A stretch of DNA of 37,237 nt from Verrucomicrobiota bacterium. Lineage in GTDB: Bacteria > Verrucomicrobiota > Verrucomicrobiia > Limisphaerales > UBA9464. This document shows, one piece after another, positions 8,220-16,071 of this stretch (the stretch's first letter is position 1; the number at the start of each line of letters is the position of its first letter). The position numbers and the translations under genes were made by a program. The DNA lies in the NCBI GenBank assembly GCA_016871805.1, contig VHCG01000038.1:1-37237 (forward strand), in the 5' to 3' direction. The notes below the pieces were generated by a model. The model did not search any database. It was not told the DNA's origin and saw only the letters and a list, made by a program, of their open reading frames with translations.

Positions 8220-9020
8220 GTGAGCGCTAAGAAAGGAGTTCCTTCCAAGAAGCTGGCCACCAGCAAGCCGGCGCCGAAGGCCTCTGCCCCCGAGGTGCAG
8301 ACGAAGGTCGCTGCCAAGGTGGCGAAGGTTCCTTCGCGTCCGGTTTCGGCCCCCTCGAAACCGCTGGTCAAAGCCTCGGTCAAACCCTCGGTCAAACCCT
8401 CGGTCAAAGCCCCGGTCAAAGCCCTGGTCAAAGCCCCGGTCAAAGCCCCGGTCAGGCCCGCTCGGGTACAGGGACTGACCAGTGCCGCCTCGATCCTCGG
8501 TCGCCCGTTGGCGTCGAAGTTGAAGGGTGCGGCTCCGTCGTGGCGTCCGGCGGCCAAGGTGAAGGCCGAGTGGCAGAAGTACTACGAGAACCTGCTCGAT
8601 CTCCATGCCCGGCTGAGGGATCAGATGTCGGGTCTGGCCAAGGAATCGCAGGCCGAGATGGAGAGCTACAGCCTCCACATGGGCGATTCCGGAACCGACA
8701 ATTTCGACCGCGATCTCGCCTTGGGACTGCTGTCGTCCGACCAGGATGCCCTGTACGAGATCGAGGAGGCGCTGAAGCGGATCGAAAAGGGCACCTATGG
8801 TGTGTGCGAGTTGACGGGCAAGCCGATACCCCGGGCCCGGCTCGATGCGATTCCCTGGGCTCGGTTCACCATCGAGGCCCGGATGCAGCTGGAGAAGGAA
8901 GGTGCGCTGAAGCAGCGTCGTATCGGAGCCCTGGGCTCCGTGGAGACCGGTTCGTCCGCGGATTCGGACGACGGCGACGATGACGCCGATGAGCGTCCAG
9001 CCGCGAAGGAAAAGGAGTAG
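8220..9020 (+). CDS. DksA/TraR-like protein with Lys/Ala/Pro-rich histone-H1-like N-terminal tail and degenerate zinc finger
   Basis: A 266-residue protein starting at GTG 8220. Residues 1-115 are a basic low-complexity tail with repeats of the type KAPVKAPV, resembling histone H1 tails. Residues 118-225 match the DksA/TraR fold: a coiled-coil-like helix pair with [12 protein letters not shown] and [13 protein letters not shown], then [23 protein letters not shown]. Only one cysteine (Cys196) of the usual C4 zinc site remains, so zinc binding as in classical DksA is unlikely. The C-terminal 25 residues are acidic ([11 protein letters not shown]). DksA-like proteins bind RNA polymerase in the secondary channel. 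A DNA-contacting tail is inference. It is followed closely by rpmG and rpsR, suggesting co-transcription with ribosomal genes. Confidence 0.85.
   Translation: MSAKKGVPSKKLATSKPAPKASAPEVQTKVAAKVAKVPSRPVSAPSKPLVKASVKPSVKPSVKAPVKALVKAPVKAPVRPARVQGLTSAASILGRPLASKLKGAAPSWRPAAKVKAEWQKYYENLLDLHARLRDQMSGLAKESQAEMESYSLHMGDSGTDNFDRDLALGLLSSDQDALYEIEEALKRIEKGTYGVCELTGKPIPRARLDAIPWARFTIEARMQLEKEGALKQRRIGALGSVETGSSADSDDGDDDADERPAAKEKE
8361..8456 (+). repeat. Coding minisatellite, eight tandem 12 bp units
   Basis: Eight consecutive 12-base units of the pattern GCCCCGGTCAAA (variants GCCTCGGTCAAA, CCCTCGGTCAAA, GCCCTGGTCAAA) run in frame within the DksA-like gene, encoding the four-residue motif Lys-Ala/Pro-x-Val. 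Copy number could vary by slippage without changing the reading frame, altering the length and charge of the tail. Confidence 0.93.
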
Positions 9021-9034
9021 AAGGAACCACTCTC

Positions 9035-9202
9035 ATGCCCCGAGAAATAGTCACCATCGAATGTACGGAGGCGCGCAAGGAGGGAAAATCCCCCAGCCGC
9101 TACCAGACCACCCGCAACAAGAAGCTCCAGACGGAGAAGGTCGAGAAGAAGAAGTACAATCCGGCCCTCCGCAGGCACACCTTGCACCGCGAAATCAAGT
9201 AA
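9035..9202 (+). CDS. rpmG: 50S ribosomal protein L33
   Basis: A 55-residue basic protein, [18 protein letters not shown] at the N-terminus and [18 protein letters not shown] at the C-terminus, matching L33 in length and in the [10 protein letters not shown] and YNP motifs. It has a single cysteine, so it is the zinc-independent (C-) type. It starts 14 bases after the DksA-like gene and ends 3 bases before rpsR, consistent with one transcript. A zinc-free L33 close to the zinc uptake locus is of interest, because many bacteria switch to such paralogues under zinc limitation. Here it may simply be the only copy. Confidence 0.93.
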   Translation: MPREIVTIECTEARKEGKSPSRYQTTRNKKLQTEKVEKKKYNPALRRHTLHREIK

Positions 9203-9205
9203 GCC

Positions 9206-9457
9206 ATGCCCCGCAAAACCAAGCTCGACGAGTCCAAGTCCAAGCGCCGTGGATCCACGGTGCGCACTCCCCGGGTGCGTCCGAAGGTCGATTTCACGAT
9301 CGACGCGGTCGACTTCAAGAACGTCACCCTGCTCCGGCAGTATGTCACCGAGAACGGCCGCATCCTGCCCCGCAAGTACACCGGCCTTCCCGCCGCCTAT
9401 CAGCGTCGCCTGTCGAGCGCCATCAAGCGCGCCCGGCAGATGCTGCTGATGAAGTAG
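9206..9457 (+). CDS. rpsR: 30S ribosomal protein S18
   Basis: An 83-residue protein with the S18 core: FTIDAVDFKNVTLLRQYVT, NGRILPRKYTGLPAAYQRR and SSAIKRARQMLLM. The first 25 residues are a basic extension. S18 sits on the platform of the small subunit beside S6, but no rpsF is present here. It is the last gene of the DksA-like/rpmG/rpsR cluster and is followed within 20 bases by a strong hairpin terminator. Confidence 0.96.
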   Translation: MPRKTKLDESKSKRRGSTVRTPRVRPKVDFTIDAVDFKNVTLLRQYVTENGRILPRKYTGLPAAYQRRLSSAIKRARQMLLMK

Positions 9458-9474
9458 GACCAGGCGGCCCCGGC

Positions 9475-9506
9475 GCCCGCCGCACCCACGGTGGGCTTCT
9501 TGTTTT
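9475..9506 (+). terminator. Rho-independent terminator after rpsR
   Basis: GCCCGCCG (9475-9482) pairs with CGGTGGGC (9489-9496) over eight positions with one G-T pair and a 6-base loop, followed immediately by TTCTTGTTTT. It separates the ribosomal cluster from the zinc locus. Confidence 0.8.
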
Positions 9507-9517
9507 GGATGCGGTTC

Positions 9518-9534
9518 TTGCAACCCGTTTGCAA
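9518..9534. promoter_or_regulatory. Candidate Zur/Fur-family operator upstream of znuA
   Basis: A 6-5-6 inverted repeat, TTGCAA-CCCGT-TTGCAA, lies 23 bases before the chosen znuA start. Its position in front of a zinc uptake operon that ends with its own Fur-family regulator suggests a zinc-responsive operator. The sequence is not a close match to the classical gammaproteobacterial or actinobacterial Zur boxes, so the assignment rests on symmetry and context. Confidence 0.45.
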
Positions 9535-9557
9535 TCATGTGGTCTGATCTTCGGCCG

Positions 9558-10529
9558 ATGAGGGTATGGGGTCTCCTCCTGATGGGGTGGGCTCTGGGGG
9601 TGGGTGTTGCAATGGCCCAGTCGACCTCGACGAATCGGCTGCAGGTGGTCACCAGTATTGCTCCGCTCTACTGCTGGGCCGTCAACGTGGCGGGCGACCG
9701 CGCGGATGTCGCCAGCCTTCTCCCGCCCAACGTCGGGCCCCATGATTTCCAGTTCCGACCGCGGGACATCCGTCGGGTCGAACGGGCCAACCTGGTCTTC
9801 CTGAACGGACTCGGACTCGAGTCCTGGTTCTCCCGCGTCTTCTACAACCGGAAGATTCCCGTCCGGATCGTGGAGGCCGCCGCCGGACTCTCCACGAATC
9901 AGCTGATCCAAGGGGTGCCGGACCTCGAGATCGGAGGTCCCAAGGAAGATCGCGACCATGACCATGACCACGATGGGTATGGTCATGGAGATGGTCATGG
10001 ATTCGGAGCCCAGGCGGGTGCCGCCAATCCGCATCTGTGGCTGGATCCGCTGCTGGCGTGTCATGCGGTCAGCAATCTGGTCACGGCCCTGGGCGAGCTG
10101 GACCGGGCGAACGCCGACTACTTTGCTGAGCGGGGGTGTGCCTATGTCGCCCGGCTCAGGGCGCTCGACGAGGAGCTGCGTCGGGGCACTGGAGCGCTGA
10201 AGTCGCGCGACATCGTGACGTTCCACGATGCCTTCCCGTATTTCTGCCGCAGGTACGACCTGCATCTCGTGGGGGTGATCGAGGAGGTGCCGGGGACTTC
10301 GCCCTCGCCGCGGTATCTGTCGGAACTCTTGGCGGTGATCCGTTGCGACAAGGTCTCGGCGCTCTTCGTGGAGCCCCAGTTCGACGTGAAGCTGGCGCGT
10401 CAGCTGGCGAAGGACCTGTCGATCGGTGTGGCGACGCTCGACACGCTGGAGACGGGGCGGCTAACCCCCGAGGCGTACGAGGAGGGGATGCGCGCGAACC
10501 TCCGGGCGTTGCAGGGTGCGCTTCGATGA
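9558..10529 (+). CDS. znuA: Zinc ABC transporter substrate-binding protein
   Basis: A cluster A-I metal-binding protein. The N-terminus MRVWGLLLMGWALGVGVAMA is a signal peptide. The metal-site blocks are PHDFQFRPRD, ANPHLWLDP and TFHDAFPYF. A His/Asp-rich loop (DHDHDHDGYGHGDGHG) lies between the first and second ligand blocks, as in zinc-specific ZnuA. An ATG at 9537 would add seven residues. The ATG at 9558 was preferred because it gives a compact signal peptide and leaves the upstream palindrome outside the gene. It captures periplasmic zinc for ZnuBC, and the ATPase gene follows after 6 bases. Confidence 0.93.
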   Translation: MRVWGLLLMGWALGVGVAMAQSTSTNRLQVVTSIAPLYCWAVNVAGDRADVASLLPPNVGPHDFQFRPRDIRRVERANLVFLNGLGLESWFSRVFYNRKIPVRIVEAAAGLSTNQLIQGVPDLEIGGPKEDRDHDHDHDGYGHGDGHGFGAQAGAANPHLWLDPLLACHAVSNLVTALGELDRANADYFAERGCAYVARLRALDEELRRGTGALKSRDIVTFHDAFPYFCRRYDLHLVGVIEEVPGTSPSPRYLSELLAVIRCDKVSALFVEPQFDVKLARQLAKDLSIGVATLDTLETGRLTPEAYEEGMRANLRALQGALR

Positions 10530-10535
10530 CATGAC

Positions 10536-11336
10536 ATGGCCTCGATCCGCTTCCATCGCGAGGGTCTGGCGCTCGAGGTGCGCGGCCTGAGGGTGTCGCT
10601 GGGCGAGACGGAGGTCCTCCGTGGCATCGACCTCCACGTTCCGAAGGGGCGCATCGTCGCGGTGATCGGTCCCAACGGCTCCGGGAAGACCACGCTGCTC
10701 CGCTGTCTGCTGGGGCTGCAGAAGCCATCGGCCGGCGAGATCCGCCTCTTCGGCCAGCCCCTGGGTCCGGAGGTGCTGGGGCGTGTGGGCTATGTCCCCC
10801 AGCGGCTGTCCCTCGACCGCAGCTTCCTGCTCAGCGTCCGGGAATTCCTCGCGCTGCGGCTTCGGGAGACACGGCACTGGATCTGGTGGCGTCGGTCCAC
10901 CCTCGACCTGCATCTCCGGGGACTCCTGCCCGGACACGACCTCGGGCCGCTGCTGGATCGTCCGGTCGCCGGACTGAGCGGCGGCCAGCTCCAGCGGGTC
11001 CTGGTTGCATTCAGCCTGATCGGCTCCCCGGAGCTGCTCCTGCTGGACGAGCCGACGGCCGGGGTGGATGCCCCGGGAGAGCAGTCGTTCTACGAGCTGA
11101 TCGCCTCGGTTCATCGGGAGCGCCAACTGTCGGTCGTCCTGGTCTCCCATGACCTGTCGATGGTCTATCGACACGCCTGCCGGGTGTACGCGCTCAATGG
11201 CGTGATCTGCTGCGAGGGCACCCCTGAGGAGGTCATGAATGCCGACTCCCTGCGTCAGGCCTATGGGATGCATTTCACGCCGTACCACCATGATCATGGT
11301 CCGGGTCACCACCATCACCCCGGGGAAGGGGGCTGA
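10536..11336 (+). CDS. znuC: Zinc ABC transporter ATP-binding protein
   Basis: A 266-residue ABC ATPase with Walker A GPNGSGKT (residues 45-52), signature LSGGQ (147-151), Walker B LLLLDEP (167-173) and switch His in LVSHDLS. An arginine/tryptophan-rich insertion (about 110-135, including RETRHWIWWRR) precedes the signature and is longer than usual. The C-terminus carries a His-rich tail (HHDHGPGHHHH), common in zinc-handling proteins. It sits between znuA and znuB with gaps of 6 and 9 bases, clearly one operon. Confidence 0.93.
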   Translation: MASIRFHREGLALEVRGLRVSLGETEVLRGIDLHVPKGRIVAVIGPNGSGKTTLLRCLLGLQKPSAGEIRLFGQPLGPEVLGRVGYVPQRLSLDRSFLLSVREFLALRLRETRHWIWWRRSTLDLHLRGLLPGHDLGPLLDRPVAGLSGGQLQRVLVAFSLIGSPELLLLDEPTAGVDAPGEQSFYELIASVHRERQLSVVLVSHDLSMVYRHACRVYALNGVICCEGTPEEVMNADSLRQAYGMHFTPYHHDHGPGHHHHPGEGG

Positions 11337-11345
11337 GGTCCACCG

Positions 11346-12173
11346 ATGGAGTCGATGCTGATCGAGCCCTACATGCAGCGGGCCCTGCTGATCGCGGTGC
11401 TCCTGGCGCCGCTGTGCGGGGTGCTGGGTGTGTTCGTCACGGCGCGCCGCATGTCGTTCTTCAGCGAGACGGTGGCCCATGGTTCGCTGGCGGGCGTCGC
11501 GATCGGCCTTGCCCTCGGCATCGACACCGCATGGCCGATCCTCGGCGTCAGCCTCGTGGTCGCGCTCCTCGTGCTGTGGCTTCGGGAGAACACCGATCTG
11601 CTGACCGACACCATCATGGCCCTTCTGATGTCGGGGTTCATGGCGGCGGGCGTTGTGGGCTTCAGCAAGCTCCGGGGCTTCCGGGGCGAACTGCACCGGT
11701 ATCTGTTCGGCGACATCCTCAGCGTCGGCTGGCCGGATGTCGCACTCGCGGGCGTCGTCTGCGGGTTCGTGCTGGTGTTCCTGGTGACCCGCCTGAGTCC
11801 GATGGCGCTCATGACCCTGAGCGAGGATCTGGCGCATGTGAGCGGGACTTCGGTGCGTCGGCTCAACCTCGTCTTCGTGGTCCTCCTGACCCTGACGGTC
11901 GCCCTCAGCATCCGGCTGCTCGGCATCATCCTGGTGACCTCACTCCTGGTGATCCCGCCGGCGACTGCCCGGAACGTGGCGTCCACACTGCGGCAGGAGC
12001 TCCTGCTGAGCCTCGTCTGCGGCCTGCTTTCCGGGATCCTCGGCGTGGTGGCGAGCTACCAGTTCGATCTCCCCTGTGGTCCCGCGATCGTCCTGACCGC
12101 CGTCGGCCTGTTCCTGCTGTCGCTGGGTGCGCGGTTTCTGCGCCGTCCCGCCCGTCTGTCCACAAGGCCATGA
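11346..12173 (+). CDS. znuB: Zinc ABC transporter permease
   Basis: A 275-residue ABC-3 family permease, hydrophobic throughout with about eight predicted helices. Family blocks include RRMSFFSETVAHGSLAGVAIG near the N-terminus and the GIILVTSLLVIPPATARN segment near residue 195. It forms the inner-membrane channel of the ZnuABC importer. The stop overlaps the start of the downstream regulator gene (ATGA, 12170-12173), implying translational coupling of permease and repressor. Confidence 0.93.
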   Translation: MESMLIEPYMQRALLIAVLLAPLCGVLGVFVTARRMSFFSETVAHGSLAGVAIGLALGIDTAWPILGVSLVVALLVLWLRENTDLLTDTIMALLMSGFMAAGVVGFSKLRGFRGELHRYLFGDILSVGWPDVALAGVVCGFVLVFLVTRLSPMALMTLSEDLAHVSGTSVRRLNLVFVVLLTLTVALSIRLLGIILVTSLLVIPPATARNVASTLRQELLLSLVCGLLSGILGVVASYQFDLPCGPAIVLTAVGLFLLSLGARFLRRPARLSTRP

Positions 12174-12667
12174 ACAACCCCTGTGGACAGCACCAGCATC
12201 CGCATCGGCTCATCCAGCAGCCGCTCGACGAGCTGACCGACCGGCTGCGGCGGCATTCACGTCGGGTCACGGGTCCGAGACAGGCGATCCTCGACGTGCT
12301 GCGTCGGCATCAGACGCCGATGTCGAACCGGGACATCCATGCCGCGCTGGGGCAGGGGTGTGACCTGGCGACGGTCTACCGGAACCTGCATACGCTCGAG
12401 GGCGTGGGGTTGGTGCGTCGGTTCGACTTGGGGGATGGGGCGGCCCGATTCGAGCTGGTGACCCCGGAGGACGACGGACACCACCATCACCTCGTCTGCA
12501 CCCGATGCTCGTTGGTCGTCGAGATCGACGACTGCTTTCCGCCCGAGTTCGAGCAGTCCTTGGCCCAGCGGCATCGGTTTGCCCGCATCAGCCATCGTCT
12601 GGAGTTCTTCGGGGTGTGTTCCCGGTGCGAGGCCGGGGAATCCCGGCCCGGACCCGTGGAGGCCTAG
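12170..12667 (+). CDS. zur: Fur-family transcriptional regulator, probable zinc uptake regulator Zur
   Basis: A 165-residue Fur-family protein. The winged-helix region spans about residues 20-90, with recognition-helix sequence CDLATVYRNLHTLEGVG. Two CxxC pairs (110-113 and 150-153) form the structural zinc site, and the HHHHLVC segment (104-110) supplies metal ligands. The operon position behind znuACB argues for zinc sensing rather than iron or peroxide. The sequence alone does not exclude Fur. It begins inside the znuB stop (ATGA). An autoregulatory loop through the palindrome at 9518-9534 is plausible. Confidence 0.88.
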   Translation: MNNPCGQHQHPHRLIQQPLDELTDRLRRHSRRVTGPRQAILDVLRRHQTPMSNRDIHAALGQGCDLATVYRNLHTLEGVGLVRRFDLGDGAARFELVTPEDDGHHHHLVCTRCSLVVEIDDCFPPEFEQSLAQRHRFARISHRLEFFGVCSRCEAGESRPGPVEA

Positions 12668-12672
12668 GTCGG

Positions 12673-13059
12673 ATGCGGCTGGACCAATGGCTCTGGGCAG
12701 TGCGGGTCTACAAGACCCGGACCCTGGCCGCCGGGGCGATCCGTTCCGGACATGTGAGGCTTCAGGATCTGCCGGCCAAGCCGGCCCGGGAGGTCCATCC
12801 GGGTGAGGTGGTCGTGGTCCAGCTCGAGCGTCTTCGACGCACCCTGCGTGTGGTGGGCAGCCCGCCCTCGCGGGTGGCTGCGAGGGAACTCCATGCCTTC
12901 ATGGAGGATCTCACGCCCCCCGAGGAGCTGGATCGGGCGCGGCTCCGGTCGCAGCTGGAGGTCCCGAGCCGTCCGAAGGGACTGGGTCGTCCGACCAAGC
13001 GGGACCGTCGGCTCTGGCAGCGACTCGACTCCGGGCTCCGGGACGACGTGGTGCCGTGA
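12673..13059 (+). CDS. S4-domain RNA-binding protein (HslR/Hsp15 family)
   Basis: A 128-residue basic protein beginning MRLDQWLWAVRVYKTRTLA, the classic S4-domain start of the Hsp15/HslR group. VRLQDLPAKPAREVHPGEVVVV completes the S4 fold. The C-terminal 40 residues are Arg/Lys-rich (RPTKRDRRLWQRL). Hsp15 in Escherichia coli binds stalled 50S subunits carrying peptidyl-tRNA. The same role here is inferred from family only. It starts 5 bases after the zur stop and may be part of the zinc operon transcript. The downstream gene is convergent, with a gap of 6 bases. Confidence 0.9.
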   Translation: MRLDQWLWAVRVYKTRTLAAGAIRSGHVRLQDLPAKPAREVHPGEVVVVQLERLRRTLRVVGSPPSRVAARELHAFMEDLTPPEELDRARLRSQLEVPSRPKGLGRPTKRDRRLWQRLDSGLRDDVVP

Positions 13060-13065
13060 GCGGGT

Positions 13066-15222
13066 TCAGGGGCTGACGAGGCGGAGCTGGAACAGCTCTG
13101 AGGACCCGTTGGTGGGCCGGATGAGGAGCAGTCGGTTCCCGTCATCCTCCGGCGTCTCGGTCACCGGGGCGAACGGCTCGCCGAGGTGGGGCGCCCGGCC
13201 CAGCTGGTACCGGGTCCTGGCGGCCGACGGCCACGACAGGGCGATCTGGGTGGGATCGAGGACCTCGAGCTCCAGCCGAGGCCACGACACCGTCACGGTG
13301 ACCCGGGCCGAGTTGTTGCCCGGATTGGCATCGGGAGTCGATGCGGTGATCGTGGCCAGGGCAACGGCGCCCATGGGGGTGGTGACGCCGACCCGGACTC
13401 CGGCGAGGAAGACGTCGTTGGGCCCGAAGGCGCCCCGCTGCCAGGTCAGCTTCTGTCCCACCACCGACGGGGTGATGGCACCGGTGGTCTCGATCAGGGT
13501 CATGCCCTCTGGAATCACGAACTCCAGAGCGGTGTCCTTGGCGGTGAGGGGGCCGTTGTTGAAGGCCTGGAGGTTGAACAGCACGCCGCCGTAGGCGACG
13601 GCCGGATTGGGGCTCGCCGAGAGGGTGACCCGGACGTCGGCCGAGGTGCCGACGATGAAGGCCTTCGGGGAATCCGCGACGCCATCGGGAGACGAGACGC
13701 GGACGAGGCCGGTGGTGGCGGAGGAGGGGACGATGGTCTCGAGGGTGGTAGCCGAGGTGGCTGTGAAGGAGGCCCGGACGCCGTTGAAGGTGACGTTGGT
13801 GACCGCGGCGAGGTTGGATCCGAGGAGGGTCACGGTCGTGCCCGATCCTCCCTCTCCGGGCGACATGCCTGTGACCGTGGGTTCGGGCCCGCGGACGACG
13901 AAGGTCGTCTCGGAGGTGGCACTGCCGCCCGGCGTGGTGACCCGGACGCGTCCGGATGTGGCCCCGGCCGGGATCTCGAAGCGGATCTGCCGGTTGTCGA
14001 CCACCTCGAACCCTGTCAGGGACAGACCCGAGAGGGTGAGTCCGGTGGCTCCGCTCAGGTTGAGTCCGGCCAGGACGACCTGGGTACCGGGACGTCCGGA
14101 GGCCGGCGAGAATGAATCCGCCCGAGGGGTCCCGTAGAACAGGGCGGTCGACACCGCGGTGCCGTTGGTGGTGACCAGAGTGAGGGCGGCGGTCTGGACC
14201 CCGGGAGGGACGGTGGCTTCGGCCTGCATCGAGTTGACGATCTTCACTGCGGCCGCCGGAAGGGAGCCGAAGTCGATTCGCGTCGTTCCATTGAACCCGC
14301 TGCCGTCGATCTTCATGACCGTGCCCGCGGCGCCTGTCTCCGGGGTGAACCCCGTGATGCGGGGACGGATCACGATGTGGGCCGGGGTGATGAAGGCCCC
14401 GCCCGGGACCCGGAGCTCGAGCGGACCGTTGATCGAGGCATTCGGAACGACGGCGGTCAGGTTGGTGTTCGACAGGACATCGACCGTGGCCTTTGCCCCG
14501 CCGATCCGCAGTTCAAGCTCCTTGGCGTCCTTCGTCCGGAAGTTGTACCCGTGTACCTCGATCGTGTCGCCGCCCATGGCAGTGGCGGTGAACCGCGAGA
14601 TCAGCGGGGGTACATACACGAGCTGCTGCAGGTTGGTCGTCCCGCCGACCTCGGTGTGGACGGAGACATGCCCGGACTCGATCCACTGGGGCAGGCTAGC
14701 CTGGATCTGGGAGTCGGCCGTAACGGTTGCGGTCACCGGGATCTCCCCCACCCGGACCAGAAGCCGTGGGAAGTTCGGGACGTAGAAGTTGGCACCGACG
14801 ATGGTGAGTGTGGCCCCCGGGGAAGCCACGACGGGCTTCTCGAACTCGATGGTGGGTCCACCGATCATCCGGGTGCCGAAGTCCGTCACCCGGGGCGGGA
14901 GGTAGAAGTAGCCCGGGGTGGTGTACTGCCCGTTGCCGATCGGCATGGCGGTGACCGTGATGGGCCCGATGGTCGCCCCTTCCGGCACGACCGCGACGAT
15001 CGTGTTCGCCGTGGCACTGATCAGGCTCGCTGCAATCGTGCCGAATTGGACGATCGGCAGGGCTGCCGTGGGCCTGAACCCGCTGCCGGTGAGGGTCACC
15101 AGCGTGCCGGGCGGCCCCACGTTCGGGGTGAAGCCCTGGACGAAGGGGATTGCCAGGGTCGGGATGCTGCTGGCGAGGATGGCGAGCAGGGACAGGACGG
15201 AACGGCGGAGGGAGGAACGCAT
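13066..15222 (-). CDS. Secreted multi-IPT/TIG domain protein with DUF11-like domain
   Basis: A 718-residue exported protein. A signal peptide (MRSSLRRSVLSLLAILASS) is followed by about six IPT/TIG immunoglobulin-like repeats, visible from recurring PGTLVTLTGSGF, PGATLTIVGANF, AGTVMKIDGSGF, PGTQVVLAGLNL and GTTVTLLGSNL blocks. Next comes a DUF11-type domain (about residues 535-650) ending DANPGNNSARVTVTV. The last 60 residues resemble a beta-rich tail (LELEVLDPTQIALSWP) of the kind that follows sequence repeats in PVC surface proteins. No enzymatic domain is visible, so an adhesive or structural surface role is likely. The open frame extends 55 residues upstream, but the ATG at 15222 begins the signal peptide. 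Confidence 0.85.
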   Translation of the reverse strand: MRSSLRRSVLSLLAILASSIPTLAIPFVQGFTPNVGPPGTLVTLTGSGFRPTAALPIVQFGTIAASLISATANTIVAVVPEGATIGPITVTAMPIGNGQYTTPGYFYLPPRVTDFGTRMIGGPTIEFEKPVVASPGATLTIVGANFYVPNFPRLLVRVGEIPVTATVTADSQIQASLPQWIESGHVSVHTEVGGTTNLQQLVYVPPLISRFTATAMGGDTIEVHGYNFRTKDAKELELRIGGAKATVDVLSNTNLTAVVPNASINGPLELRVPGGAFITPAHIVIRPRITGFTPETGAAGTVMKIDGSGFNGTTRIDFGSLPAAAVKIVNSMQAEATVPPGVQTAALTLVTTNGTAVSTALFYGTPRADSFSPASGRPGTQVVLAGLNLSGATGLTLSGLSLTGFEVVDNRQIRFEIPAGATSGRVRVTTPGGSATSETTFVVRGPEPTVTGMSPGEGGSGTTVTLLGSNLAAVTNVTFNGVRASFTATSATTLETIVPSSATTGLVRVSSPDGVADSPKAFIVGTSADVRVTLSASPNPAVAYGGVLFNLQAFNNGPLTAKDTALEFVIPEGMTLIETTGAITPSVVGQKLTWQRGAFGPNDVFLAGVRVGVTTPMGAVALATITASTPDANPGNNSARVTVTVSWPRLELEVLDPTQIALSWPSAARTRYQLGRAPHLGEPFAPVTETPEDDGNRLLLIRPTNGSSELFQLRLVSP

Positions 15223-15325
15223 GATCGGACCGCGCTGAAGCAACTGGAAACGGCGGGGTGTGTCAAAATCTGTTCCCCAGGCGGTCTCCAGACCCATGCG
15301 GGAATGATTGGATTCGGATCGGGGA

Positions 15326-15958
15326 TCAGTTGGAGACGCGGACCGGTTCCTGCAGGAAGGAGCGGATGAGGTCGACCTCCGCCGCACCGGCCACCGTGTG
15401 GACCTTGTCGAAGACCCGCCAGGTGATGGGCAGTCCTCCGGCCGTCAGCAGGTCTACCTGTTCCTTCACGTCGGCACAGGGAATCAGCGGGTCCCGGCTT
15501 CCATGGGTGAAGAGCATGCGTTGCTGCGGGGCGACCGGCGACCGTTGCCGGAGGAGTGCCTCCGGATCCCAGACGTATCCGCTGATCCCGACCAGGCCCG
15601 CAAGCCGCCGCGGGTAGCGGAAGCCCACATCGATCGTCATCAGGCATCCCTGGGAGAACCCGAGAAGGGCCGTCTGTTCCGACGGAAACCCGGCGGCGAC
15701 CTGGGCGTCGAGCAGCCGGACGAGGAGTTCCCGGCTCCTCCGGATTCCGGGCTCCGGATCCCCCCCGTACAGGTCATACCAAGAAAATCCCCCGTGGTAG
15801 TCGTCGGGCGCATTGACGAGCAGGTAGTTCAGGTCGTCGACCTCCAGGATCTCCGGGAGCCAGCGCCACCCCTCCATGGAATCGCCCAGGCCGTGCAGGA
15901 CCACGAGAAGTCGTCGGGATCCGGGGCGTCGTGCGGGGATGAGCTCGGTGACCAGCAT
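15326..15958 (-). CDS. Carboxylesterase/phospholipase-type alpha/beta hydrolase
   Basis: A 210-residue cytoplasmic alpha/beta hydrolase. The nucleophile elbow is GFSQG (Ser102), and the oxyanion-region motif is VVLHGLGDS. The acid is likely Asp156 in GSRDPLIP, and the base His187 in DKVHTVA. The layout matches the carboxylesterase/YpfH family, which cleaves short-chain esters or lysophospholipids. The ATG at 15958 gives a family-length N-terminus. A GTG at 15991 would add 11 residues. It is transcribed divergently from purN and upstream of the IPT protein gene, with 103 bases between. Confidence 0.87.
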   Translation of the reverse strand: MLVTELIPARRPGSRRLLVVLHGLGDSMEGWRWLPEILEVDDLNYLLVNAPDDYHGGFSWYDLYGGDPEPGIRRSRELLVRLLDAQVAAGFPSEQTALLGFSQGCLMTIDVGFRYPRRLAGLVGISGYVWDPEALLRQRSPVAPQQRMLFTHGSRDPLIPCADVKEQVDLLTAGGLPITWRVFDKVHTVAGAAEVDLIRSFLQEPVRVSN

Positions 15959-16071
15959 GGAGTCAGGGTGGCCCGGAACCGTCGGTGACACGAGATGGAA
16001 TCCCGTCCCACCATTCTGTTACCCCGCCGTCGGGCTTCTCCGTGGACACGGGTTTCGATAGTCTCCCACCC

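Noticed and set aside
8361..8456. Short tandem repeat as a CRISPR or regulatory iteron array
   Set aside because: The 12 bp units are contiguous without spacers, stay in frame and encode a regular protein tail.
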